A DNA stretch of 5,311 bases from Flavobacteriales bacterium UBA2426 (GCA_002342985.1 DDRC01000127.1:7740-13050), one strand, 5' to 3'; shown: positions 1 to 5,311, numbered from the stretch's first letter. Numbers and translations: made by a program. The notes: generated by a model not told the origin, from the sequence alone.

Positions 1-531
1 TGGCTGTATGAGGGCATGACGGAGTACTTCGCCATGCACATGCCCGTGAAGCAGGGCCGCCGGTCGGTGGAGGAGTTCCTGGGCGTGGTGAACGAAAAGG
101 TGCGGATGATGCGCAAGTTCACCGACAGCATCCCCCTCACCACGCTGAGCCAGCAGGCCATGGAACGGCAGGACCAGTACTACAACTTCTACCTCAAGGG
201 CACGCTCTTCTGCATGGGGCTGGACATCGCCCTGCGCGATCGCTCGAAGGGCGCCTACGGTGTGCAGGAATTGGTGCGCGACCTGCAGCGTGAATACGGA
301 CCGGGGAAACCGTTCAAGGACGAGGACCTCTTCGCCGCCATCGAGCGGCTCACGGGGCCGGACATCGGGAGCCTGCTGCAGCGGCACCTCAACGAGCCGG
401 GCGCGCTGCCGATGGCCCACTGGGCGCAGCGCACCGGACTTCGCTTCCACGAGGGAACCGGACAGCTGAGCGTTGCCCCCAAGGCCACCCGCCAGCAAGT
501 GCAGCTCAGGAGGTGGTGGCTGGGCCGGTGA
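1..531 (+). CDS. M61-type (glycyl aminopeptidase-like) metallopeptidase, 3' part
   Basis: Only the last 176 residues are present; the reading frame is open at the left edge, so the gene starts outside the window. It opens with WLYEGMTEYFA, which matches the motif downstream of HExxH in gluzincin peptidases of the M1/M61 type; the Glu at visible residue 4 would be the third zinc ligand. The HExxH itself is not in the window. The following helical part (YYNFYLKGTLFCMGLDIALR at about 59-78, then YGPGKPFKDEDLFAAIERLTG and LNEPGALPM) matches the M61 pattern of a YxKG segment, a [KR]-F-[TK]-[ED]-x-D-[FL] stretch and a final LP segment. M61 enzymes remove N-terminal residues from peptides, often outside the cytoplasm. 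M61 proteins usually carry a PDZ domain after this region; here the protein ends about 25 residues after it, so that domain is absent. Family assignment is fairly sure; substrate is unknown. Confidence 0.8.
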   Translation, partial: WLYEGMTEYFAMHMPVKQGRRSVEEFLGVVNEKVRMMRKFTDSIPLTTLSQQAMERQDQYYNFYLKGTLFCMGLDIALRDRSKGAYGVQELVRDLQREYGPGKPFKDEDLFAAIERLTGPDIGSLLQRHLNEPGALPMAHWAQRTGLRFHEGTGQLSVAPKATRQQVQLRRWWLGR

Positions 532-616
532 GTGCACGGTGAGCGTGCCAGCGCCGCCATGCCGCACCTCGGGGCTGATGTCCTGCGCCTTTGGCTGACC
601 GCGCAGGCCGCTTCGC

Positions 617-632
617 CGGGCGGCATCGCCCG
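617..632 (+). terminator. possible terminator hairpin after the M61 peptidase gene
   Basis: CGGGCG (617-622) and CGCCCG (627-632) form a perfect 6-bp GC stem with a GCAT loop, followed by TTCACTGTT. It lies 85 bp past the peptidase stop codon and before the next gene. The T-run is poor, so this may only be a chance hairpin in GC-rich DNA. A smaller inverted repeat (GCACG 534-538 / CGTGC 544-548) sits directly after the stop codon. Confidence 0.3.
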
Positions 633-670
633 TTCACTGTTCACCCCAATCGGGGAGTCACAGGCCGGTG

Positions 671-678
671 TAGGTTCA
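671..678 (+). promoter_or_regulatory. weak Bacteroidota -7 candidate for the T9SS cargo gene
   Basis: TAGGTTCA resembles the Bacteroidota -7 element TAnnTTTG with two mismatches, 36 bp before the start codon at 715. No clear TTTG is found about 19 bp upstream. It is listed because it is the best candidate in the gap 532-714, which otherwise holds no gene I can support. Confidence 0.2.
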
Positions 679-714
679 CATTCATAGCGTCCAACCCACC
701 TCAATCCGGCACCC

Positions 715-2517
715 ATGGAACGTCTCTCCACCGCCCTGCTCACGAGCCTTTCGCTCATCATCCACCACGCGCACGGCCAAGCCTTCGCCGAGCTTGACAT
801 CAACGACGTGCGGGCCCGGGTCCACTCCAACGGGCTCATCGGGCCCAACCTGGCCACCGGCAGCAGCGCCTTCATCGTGCCCGTGGCGGGCGGCGCAGCG
901 CCCCTCTATGCGAGCGGCCTCTGGATGGGAGGGCTCACCTCCTCCGGCCAGTTGCGGCTGGCGGCTCACCTTGCCGGAGCCACCGGCAGCGATTACTTCC
1001 CCGGTCCCCTCACCGTCACCGATGCCTCCATCACGCCTGCTGTATCCGCCGCCTTCGACCAGGTATGGAGCATCACCCGCCAGCAGGTGGAGGACCACCG
1101 CGCCTGGTTCGGATGCATCCAGGACCCCGGGTGCGACATCAGCGTGCTGTTCCCCGACGGCTACATCATTCCAGAGGCCTTCCTGACCTGGCCGGCCATG
1201 GGCGATGTGAGCGCCGACCAGGCCCTCTACCTGGCGCCCTTCATCGACCAGGATGCCGACGGGGCCTATGATCCATTCAACGGGGATCATCCCTGCATCC
1301 TCGGTGACCAGGCCCTCTATTGCATCTTCAACGACAACCTTGGTGCGCACCAGGTGTCCGGCGGTCTGCCCATCGGCGTGGAGGTGCAGATGATGCCGTT
1401 CGCCTACACCGGGGACCCGGCGCTGGACCAGACGGTATTCGTCCATTACAAGGCCATCAACCGCAGCACGCAAACGCTCACCGGATTCCGGATCGGCCAT
1501 TATACCGACTTCGAGCTGGGCTGCCCCGATGACGACATCGTGGGCACCGATGCGGGCCGCAGCATGGTGTATGCGCTCAATGGCGACCCCGACGACCAGA
1601 ACTGCCTGGGCGTGACCGGCTATGGCGCACAGCCGCCAGCCTTCGGCACGGTGGTGCTCAAGGGCCCCTTTCTCGATCCGGATGGCGCCGACAATGGCCA
1701 GACGCTTGCCGAGGGCTATGTGAACGGAACGGGCTTCGGCGACGGCATCCCGGAGAACGAGCGCTTCGGCCTGAGCAACTCCATGTATTTCCTCCGGCAA
1801 GGACCCAACGCCATGACCGACCCCTCGAATGCCGCGCACTTCCACAATCAGCTCCGCAGCGTGTGGAAGGATGCCACGCCCCTCACCCACGGAGGCACGG
1901 GCTATTCCACGGGTCCCGGCGCCGTACCGACGCTCTTCGCCTTCCCCGGCGATTCGGACCCGCTGGGCAATGGCACCAACGGCGTTCCGCAAGGTGCCTG
2001 GGCCGCCGCCCTCGACGGCACCGGGCTGCAGGTCGACCCGCGTACCGTGGCCGGCATGGGACCCTTCACCTTGGAGCCGGGGATGCATGTGAACCTGCTG
2101 GTGGCCTATGTGTTCGCACGGGCCGCGAGCGGTGGGCCGGAAGCCAGCGTGGCCGCCCTGCAGCAGCGCGTGGACAGCGTGCGGGCCTTCGCCCATGCCA
2201 TCCCGTCCATGTTCGACCACCTCACCGAGGATTGGCCGCCCTGCCAGGAAGCCTTTGCGGGCATCTCCGATGCTGGATCCCCTGCACCATGGGCCACCCT
2301 GCATCCGAACCCCGCCACGGACCGTGTCACCCTGAGCCTGCGCCGGTCCGGTGAGCCCGTAGTGATCACGATCATCGATGCCCGTGGCAGAACGGTGCTG
2401 ACCCAGCGCGCAGCCGATTCGGCGGTCATCGCCGTCGACCACCTCCCGGCCGGGCTCTACCTCGTCCGGTGCGAAGCGGCAGGCCGTGTGAGCGGCCTTC
2501 GCCTGGTGCGGGAGTGA
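715..2517 (+). CDS. T9SS type A sorting domain-containing secreted protein, function unknown
   Basis: 600 residues. Residues 1 to about 21 form a signal peptide (one Arg, then a hydrophobic LLTSLSLII stretch ending HHAHG), so Sec export is expected. The C-terminus from about residue 527 (LHPNPATDRVTL, then IDARGRTVL, VDHLPAGLYLVRC and a final basic RLVRE) is a T9SS type A sorting domain: such proteins cross the outer membrane by the Por/Gld machinery and the domain is normally cleaved. The central part resembles large uncharacterised Bacteroidota cargo proteins that share GLWMGGL (68-74), the aspartate-rich loop DQDADGAYDP (178-187, plausibly calcium-binding), GDxxxxxGDQALYxxFND (about 192-210), and a WKDxTxxTxGGxGY segment. 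These similarities are from memory of the family, not a search. No catalytic motif is apparent, so a structural or adhesive surface role is as likely as an enzyme. The start at 715 is chosen because it gives the signal peptide directly; there is no Shine-Dalgarno, as usual in this phylum. Confidence 0.88.
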   Translation: MERLSTALLTSLSLIIHHAHGQAFAELDINDVRARVHSNGLIGPNLATGSSAFIVPVAGGAAPLYASGLWMGGLTSSGQLRLAAHLAGATGSDYFPGPLTVTDASITPAVSAAFDQVWSITRQQVEDHRAWFGCIQDPGCDISVLFPDGYIIPEAFLTWPAMGDVSADQALYLAPFIDQDADGAYDPFNGDHPCILGDQALYCIFNDNLGAHQVSGGLPIGVEVQMMPFAYTGDPALDQTVFVHYKAINRSTQTLTGFRIGHYTDFELGCPDDDIVGTDAGRSMVYALNGDPDDQNCLGVTGYGAQPPAFGTVVLKGPFLDPDGADNGQTLAEGYVNGTGFGDGIPENERFGLSNSMYFLRQGPNAMTDPSNAAHFHNQLRSVWKDATPLTHGGTGYSTGPGAVPTLFAFPGDSDPLGNGTNGVPQGAWAAALDGTGLQVDPRTVAGMGPFTLEPGMHVNLLVAYVFARAASGGPEASVAALQQRVDSVRAFAHAIPSMFDHLTEDWPPCQEAFAGISDAGSPAPWATLHPNPATDRVTLSLRRSGEPVVITIIDARGRTVLTQRAADSAVIAVDHLPAGLYLVRCEAAGRVSGLRLVRE

Positions 2518-2543
2518 GGTCTCGCGTCCCATGCGGCTTCGCC

Positions 2544-2551
2544 TATCTTCG
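2544..2551 (+). promoter_or_regulatory. Bacteroidota-type -7 element of the tRNA-Leu gene
   Basis: TATCTTCG matches TAnnTTTG at all but one fixed position and is followed by CCGCC, a context common after this element in Bacteroidota. It ends 9 bp before the mature tRNA 5' end, giving a very short leader. No good TTTG lies about 19 bp upstream (that region is the end of the T9SS cargo gene), so the -33 half is weak. The deaminase and protease genes downstream may also depend on this promoter, since no clear promoter follows the tRNA. Confidence 0.5.
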
Positions 2552-2560
2552 CCGCCCCCT

Positions 2561-2645
2561 GCCCAGGTGGCGGAATCGGTAGACGCGTCGGTCTCAAACA
2601 CCGATGATGCAAGTCGTGTGGGTTCGAGTCCCACCCTGGGCACCA
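2561..2645 (+). tRNA. trnL: tRNA-Leu (anticodon CAA)
   Basis: An 85-nt tRNA with the CCA end encoded. The acceptor stem GCCCAGG (2561-2567) pairs fully with CCTGGGC (2635-2641), then A and CCA. The D-arm region reads TGGCGGAATCGGTAGACGC, typical of leucine tRNAs. The anticodon stem TCGGT/ACCGA encloses the loop CTCAAAC, so the anticodon is CAA and it reads UUG. A long variable arm (about 13 nt) confirms a class II tRNA, and the T-arm GTGGG-TTCGAGT-CCCAC is perfect. It stands alone between two protein genes; tRNA genes are common integration sites, but no integrase or duplicated tRNA 3' end is visible here. Confidence 0.97.
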
Positions 2646-2717
2646 GGATATGCGCTCATGCGAACATGCGCCCATGACCTGCCGAAGATTGCATTGGACC
2701 CATGAGCACATGGCCCC

Positions 2718-3182
2718 ATGCCCGCCGGACACATGCAACAGGACGCACTGGTCTATTCAGACCCCGGGAAGCAGGAGCGCTACGATCGCGCCTACATGCG
2801 CATGGCGCTGGAGTGGGCCAAGCTGAGCCATTGCACACGCAAGAAGGTGGGCGCCCTGCTGGTGAAGGACGGCATGATCATCAGCGATGGGTACAACGGC
2901 ACGCCCACCGGATTCCCCAACGATTGCGAGGATGAGAGCGGCATCACCCTCTGGTACGTGCTGCATGCCGAGGCGAACGCCATCATGAAAGTGGCGCGGA
3001 GCACCAACAATGCGCGCCACGCGACGTTGTACCTCACGCACTCCCCCTGCAAGGAATGCAGCAAGCTCATCCTGCAGGCGGGAATCAGGCGGCTCGTGTA
3101 CCTCGATGCCTACAAGGACCCATCCGGCCTGGCGCTCCTGGAGAAGGGCGGACTGCTCGTGAGCAAGCTGGAGATGCCCTGA
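2718..3182 (+). CDS. deoxycytidylate (dCMP) deaminase, ComEB-like
   Basis: 154 residues, cytoplasmic. It would convert dCMP to dUMP, supplying substrate for thymidylate synthase. The zinc-dependent cytidine/deoxycytidylate deaminase signature is complete: HAE at 83-85 (His83 ligand, Glu85 proton shuttle) and PCKEC at 110-114 (Cys111 and Cys114 ligands). Upstream lie the family segments WAKLSHCTRKKVGALLVKDG (33-52), ISDGYNGTP (55-63, nucleotide-binding region) and the NDCED stretch that precedes the zinc site. The length is typical, with an N-terminal extension of about 15-20 residues over many relatives. The start is therefore uncertain: ATG 2718 is the first after an in-frame stop at 2703, and ATG 2733 is an equally good alternative; neither has a Shine-Dalgarno. 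The S41 protease gene starts 5 bp after the stop, suggesting co-transcription. Confidence 0.93.
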   Translation: MPAGHMQQDALVYSDPGKQERYDRAYMRMALEWAKLSHCTRKKVGALLVKDGMIISDGYNGTPTGFPNDCEDESGITLWYVLHAEANAIMKVARSTNNARHATLYLTHSPCKECSKLILQAGIRRLVYLDAYKDPSGLALLEKGGLLVSKLEMP

Positions 3183-3187
3183 CCGCC

Positions 3188-4813
3188 GTGAACCGACAGC
3201 GCCATCCCATATCGCCCTTCGTACCGCTGCTGCTCTCGCTGGCGCTGGTGGCCGGCCTGTTCCTGGGCCGCAACATGGGCAGTGGCATGCAGGGGCCGCT
3301 GGCGGTGTTCCAGCTGCGGCAGCCCGGTGCTGCGGAGAAGATCGGGCAGGTGCTCGATCTCATCGACCGCCAGTACGTGGACAGCGTGGAGAAGGAGGCC
3401 TTGGTGGAGGAGGTGCTGCAGGAGATGCTGCAACGGCTCGATCCACACAGCTACTACATCAGCGCCGCCGAACTGCGGGCCGCCACCGAGCCGCTGGAGG
3501 GCAGCTTCGACGGCATCGGCGTGGAATTCGCCATCCAGCGCGATACGGTGGTGGTGGTGAGCCCGGTGGAGGGCGGCCCCAGCGCCCAGCTCGGCATCCG
3601 CGCCGGCGACCGGATCCTCCAGGCCGATTCGCTGCCCCTGGCCGGCATCGGCGTCACCAACGACCAGGTGATGAAGGCCCTGCGCGGACCCCGCGGCAGC
3701 AAGGTGGACGTGCGCATCGCACGGCGCGGCCGGCCCGAGCCCATGGAGGTGACCATCACGCGCGGCGCCATCCCCATCCACAGCCTGGCCGCCTCGCTGC
3801 TCCGGCCCGATGGCACCGGCTACATCAAGCTGAGCCGCTTCGCCAAGAACACGCATGCCGAATTCGTGGAGGCCGCTGAAGCGCTGCGGCGCCAAGGCAT
3901 GCAGCGCATGGTGCTCGACCTGCGGGGCAATGGAGGCGGCTACCTCAACGCGGCCGTAGAGCTCGCGGATGAATTCCTTCCCCAGGGCCGTGTCATCGTG
4001 TACACCCAGGGGCGCAAATCGCCACGGCGCGACCTGGTGGCCACCGCCCGCGGCGATTTCGAGGACATCCCCCTGGCCATCCTCATCGATGAGGGCTCCG
4101 CCAGCGCCAGCGAGATCATCGCCGGGGCGCTGCAGGACAACGACCGGGCGCTGATCATCGGCCGTCGGTCCTTCGGCAAGGGCCTGGTGCAGGAGCACGT
4201 GGACCTGCCCGACCACAGTGCCGTGCGCATCACCACCGCGCGCTACTACACCGCCAGCGGCCGCAGCATACAGAAGCCCTATGGCGAGGGGGTGGACTAC
4301 GAGGCGGACTTCGACCACCGTACCTCGCATGGCGAGCTGTACTCCGCCGATAGCGTGCGCGTGGACTCCTCGCAGGTCTTCCGCACGCTGAAGGGGCGCA
4401 TGGTTTACGGCGGCGGCGGGGTGATGCCCGACCTCTTCGTGCCGGCCGATACGGCCGAGGGCTCGCAATTCCTCACGGACCTCTTCTTCAGCGGCACCCT
4501 CAACCAGTTTGCCTTCGATGTGGCCGACCGCGACCGAGCCCAGCTCAAGGCCTACGGGAGCGCGGCGGACTTCAACATCCGCTACGCGGTGAACGACGCC
4601 CTGCTGCAGGGATTGCGGGCCGAGGCCAAGGCCCAGGGCATCGTGGAGCGCCCGGGGGACCTGGAGCGCTCGCGTCGGCAGATCACCACGCGCTTCAAGG
4701 CCGGTGTGGCCCGGAATATCTGGGGCGATGCCGGCTTCTACGAGGTGATGCTCGATTCCGACAGCACCTTCCTGAAGGCCAGCGCCGAACTCCTCGCCCA
4801 GCAGCGGCCCTGA
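3188..4813 (+). CDS. carboxy-terminal processing protease, S41 family (CtpA/Prc-like)
   Basis: 541 residues from a GTG start. Residues 10-27 are a hydrophobic segment after basic residues (NRQRH), a signal anchor or signal peptide that places the enzyme in the periplasm. Next come a helical region with LDPHS (84-88), a PDZ domain (about 105-182, GIGVEF to the IARRG strand) that selects substrate C-termini, and the S41 protease core (about 205-415) with DLRGNGGG (244-251). The catalytic Ser-Lys dyad is Ser306 in GSASASE and Lys331 in SFGKGLVQ, with Gln335 four residues on; the 25-residue Ser-Lys spacing is that of Prc and CtpB, so it should be active. A C-terminal tail of about 125 residues is typical of Bacteroidota versions. 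GTG 3188 is chosen because it lies 5 bp past the deaminase stop and directly precedes the membrane segment; the open frame runs further upstream only as overlap with the deaminase gene. The next in-frame ATG (3275) would delete the membrane segment. Confidence 0.92.
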   Translation: MNRQRHPISPFVPLLLSLALVAGLFLGRNMGSGMQGPLAVFQLRQPGAAEKIGQVLDLIDRQYVDSVEKEALVEEVLQEMLQRLDPHSYYISAAELRAATEPLEGSFDGIGVEFAIQRDTVVVVSPVEGGPSAQLGIRAGDRILQADSLPLAGIGVTNDQVMKALRGPRGSKVDVRIARRGRPEPMEVTITRGAIPIHSLAASLLRPDGTGYIKLSRFAKNTHAEFVEAAEALRRQGMQRMVLDLRGNGGGYLNAAVELADEFLPQGRVIVYTQGRKSPRRDLVATARGDFEDIPLAILIDEGSASASEIIAGALQDNDRALIIGRRSFGKGLVQEHVDLPDHSAVRITTARYYTASGRSIQKPYGEGVDYEADFDHRTSHGELYSADSVRVDSSQVFRTLKGRMVYGGGGVMPDLFVPADTAEGSQFLTDLFFSGTLNQFAFDVADRDRAQLKAYGSAADFNIRYAVNDALLQGLRAEAKAQGIVERPGDLERSRRQITTRFKAGVARNIWGDAGFYEVMLDSDSTFLKASAELLAQQRP

Positions 4814-4839
4814 AAGCCCTCGGGGCAGGGGGAAATGAA

Positions 4840-4861
4840 AAAGGGGCCTTCCGGCCCCTTT
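4840..4861 (-). terminator. Rho-independent terminator, probably bidirectional
   Basis: AAAGGGGCC (4840-4848) pairs perfectly with GGCCCCTTT (4853-4861) around a TTCC loop (GGAA on the minus strand). Read on the minus strand, the stem merges into a run of five T (4842-4838), so it fits best as terminator of the Ala-rich lipoprotein gene, whose stop is 21 bp away. Read on the plus strand it lies 26 bp past the S41 protease stop, with only TTT and then CCCTT, a weaker but possible terminator for that converging gene. Confidence 0.8.
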
Positions 4862-4864
4862 CCC

Positions 4865-4882
4865 TTCTGCCTTTCGGCAGGA
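4865..4882 (-). repeat. second small hairpin just after the lipoprotein stop
   Basis: TTCTGCC (4865-4871) and GGCAGGA (4876-4882) form a 7-bp stem with one G-T pair and a TTTC loop. It sits directly between the lipoprotein stop codon and the main terminator hairpin, so the lipoprotein mRNA would end in two stacked hairpins. It may protect the transcript's 3' end or assist termination; this is inference. Confidence 0.4.
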
Positions 4883-5122
4883 TTACTTGGTCGCAGCGGC
4901 CTCGGTGGCAGCGGCGGCGGCAGCGGCAGCGCTGTCTGCAACGGCCTGAGCGGCGGCGGCAGCGGCAGCGGCTTCCTCAGCCATGCGGATGCTGTCCTCG
5001 CGGAGCACGGCAGCGATGCTGTCAGCCACGGCCTTGGCCTTGGCTTCGATCTCCGCTTGGGAGGGGCCGCAGGCCACCACGAAGGCGGACATGCTGGCCA
5101 GAATGGCGAACTTCTTGAACAT
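4883..5122 (-). CDS. small Ala-rich lipoprotein, probable helical envelope protein
   Basis: 79 residues. MFKKFAILASMSAFVVACGP is a lipoprotein signal peptide: two Lys, a hydrophobic core and the lipobox VVAC, so Cys18 would be lipidated and the mature chain is 62 residues. The mature part starts as a charged helix (EIEAKAKAVADSIAAVLREDSIRMAEE) and continues as Ala runs broken by QAVADS and TEAAATK. It should be a long helix, perhaps self-associating in the manner of the Lpp lipoprotein, though it shows no homology I can claim and its heptad pattern is weak. It has its own strong promoter and terminator and is therefore a single-gene unit, probably well expressed. I do not recognise a named family; short Ala-rich lipoproteins of this kind occur in many Bacteroidota. 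The signal peptide, promoter and terminator together make this a real gene rather than a low-complexity artefact. Confidence 0.8.
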   Translation of the reverse strand: MFKKFAILASMSAFVVACGPSQAEIEAKAKAVADSIAAVLREDSIRMAEEAAAAAAAAQAVADSAAAAAAAATEAAATK

Positions 5123-5151
5123 GTGAGTGGTACGGTTGGTGAAAGTGGGCG

Positions 5152-5182
5152 CAAAAGTAATTACCGGGACGATCCCTCAAAA
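5152..5182 (-). promoter_or_regulatory. Bacteroidota sigma-ABfr-type promoter of the Ala-rich lipoprotein gene
   Basis: On the minus strand, TTTTG (5182-5178) is followed after 18 bp by TACTTTTG (5159-5152). This matches both halves of the Bacteroidota consensus TTTG-N19-TAnnTTTG at near-ideal spacing. The -7 box lies 29 bp before the start codon, leaving a leader of about 20-25 nt with no Shine-Dalgarno. It is the best promoter in the window. Confidence 0.8.
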
Positions 5183-5205
5183 TCCGGATTCGCTTTTCTG
5201 GTGAA

Positions 5206-5213
5206 TACCTTCG
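5206..5213 (+). promoter_or_regulatory. -7 candidate for the superoxide dismutase gene
   Basis: TACCTTCG matches TAnnTTTG with one mismatch, 38 bp before the start codon at 5252. TTTTCTG at 5194-5200 is too close to be the -33 element, and nothing at the ideal distance matches well. It faces away from the lipoprotein promoter; the two -7 boxes are 46 bp apart. Confidence 0.4.
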
Positions 5214-5229
5214 GCCCGTCGACCGGGCC
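5213..5229. repeat. perfect inverted repeat at the expected superoxide dismutase transcription start
   Basis: GGCCCG (5213-5218) and CGGGCC (5224-5229) are exact inverted copies around TCGAC. The repeat begins on the last base of the -7 candidate and ends 22 bp before the start codon, so it could be an operator over the transcription start or a hairpin at the 5' end of the message. Either role is inference; GC-rich DNA gives such repeats by chance fairly often. Confidence 0.4.
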
Positions 5230-5251
5230 ATTCCCGGCGAAGACGAAACAG

Positions 5252-5311
5252 ATGCCTTTCCAACTCGCCCCCCTCCCCTACGCCAGCAATGCGCTGGAGC
5301 CGCATATCGAC
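5252..5311 (+). CDS. superoxide dismutase (Fe/Mn family), N-terminal fragment
   Basis: Only the first 20 codons are present; the frame is open at the right edge. MPFQLAPLPYASNALEPHID matches the N-terminus of Fe/Mn superoxide dismutases, where F-[EQ]-L-x-x-LPY-x-x-x-ALEPHI is the start of the alpha-hairpin domain. The form is closer to SodB than to SodA. The enzyme converts superoxide to hydrogen peroxide and oxygen in the cytoplasm. The metal ligands all lie beyond the window (the first His follows shortly), so iron, manganese or cambialistic use cannot be told. The protein has no signal peptide. The ATG has an A-rich upstream stretch (AGACGAAACAG) and no Shine-Dalgarno, normal for this phylum. 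It is divergent from the Ala-rich lipoprotein gene, with 129 bp between start codons. Confidence 0.85.
   Translation, partial: MPFQLAPLPYASNALEPHID

Noticed and set aside
591..797. A 68-codon plus-strand frame across the gap before the T9SS gene.
   Set aside because: It overlaps the signal peptide region of the T9SS gene in another frame and its translation is an Arg/His/Pro-rich mix without features of a real protein.
255..875. A 206-codon minus-strand frame spanning the gap between the M61 and T9SS genes.
   Set aside because: It overlaps both convincing genes, is rich in Arg/Ser/Pro/Cys as out-of-frame GC-rich DNA is, and has no motif.
682..2643. A 653-codon open frame on the minus strand.
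   Set aside because: It lies antisense to the T9SS cargo gene and begins inside the tRNA. Its N-terminus (GLEPTRLASSVFETD) is the familiar false translation of the reverse strand of tRNA-Leu, and the rest is low-complexity Gly/Ala/His/Val-rich sequence with no domain.
2561..2717. tRNA-Leu as a mobile-element integration site.
   Set aside because: No integrase, duplicated tRNA 3' end or change in base composition is visible on either side; the flanks are ordinary chromosomal genes.
2457..2738. A minus-strand frame containing PGWDSNPHDLHHRCLRPTRLP.
   Set aside because: This is the other well-known false product of an antisense leucine tRNA, not a protein gene.
3110..4468. A 452-codon open frame on the minus strand.
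   Set aside because: It is a GC-driven shadow of the S41 protease gene, whose catalytic motifs are intact on the plus strand; its translation is His/Ala/Gly-rich without motifs.
4886..4975. GCAGCGGCGGC-type repeats that could be a microsatellite or repeat array.
   Set aside because: They are explained by runs of Ala codons in the lipoprotein gene; units are not of constant spacing and there are no spacers, so this is not CRISPR.
4738..5154. A Pro/Leu-rich 138-codon minus-strand frame.
   Set aside because: It is another frame of the Ala-codon-rich lipoprotein gene; the poly-Pro/Leu pattern is Ala codons read out of phase.

Overview
The window is GC-rich bacterial DNA whose content points to a high-GC member of the Bacteroidota, probably Flavobacteriales-like. 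Four observations support this: a secreted protein with a type IX secretion (T9SS) type A C-terminal sorting domain; genes with no recognisable Shine-Dalgarno sequence; promoter elements of the Bacteroidota form (TTTG, about 19 bp, TAnnTTTG); and an S41 protease with the long C-terminal tail I associate with this phylum. The genus cannot be told from this window.

Layout, left to right. (1) The 3' end of an M61-type metallopeptidase, entering at its WLYEG zinc-ligand motif and ending at 531. (2) A 183-bp gap with a possible terminator hairpin and a weak promoter candidate. (3) A complete 600-residue T9SS-exported protein of unknown function (715-2517). (4) A tRNA-Leu(CAA) gene (2561-2645) with its own -7 box. 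(5) A deoxycytidylate deaminase gene (2718-3182), followed after 5 bp by a carboxy-terminal processing protease of family S41 (3188-4813, GTG start); these two look like an operon. (6) Two adjacent hairpins (4840-4882) between the converging protease gene and a minus-strand gene. (7) A 79-residue Ala-rich lipoprotein on the minus strand (4883-5122). (8) A divergent promoter region (5123-5251), and then the first 20 codons of an Fe/Mn superoxide dismutase running off the right edge.

The genes do not form one pathway. The set is housekeeping (dCMP deaminase, tRNA, superoxide dismutase) mixed with cell-envelope and secretion functions (M61 peptidase, T9SS cargo, CTP protease, lipoprotein). I see no CRISPR array, insertion sequence, phage gene or defence system, and nothing that convincingly forms an undescribed multi-gene system. 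The places most worth a second look are the divergent lipoprotein/superoxide dismutase promoter region with its inverted repeat, the Ala-rich lipoprotein itself, and the uncharacterised T9SS cargo protein.
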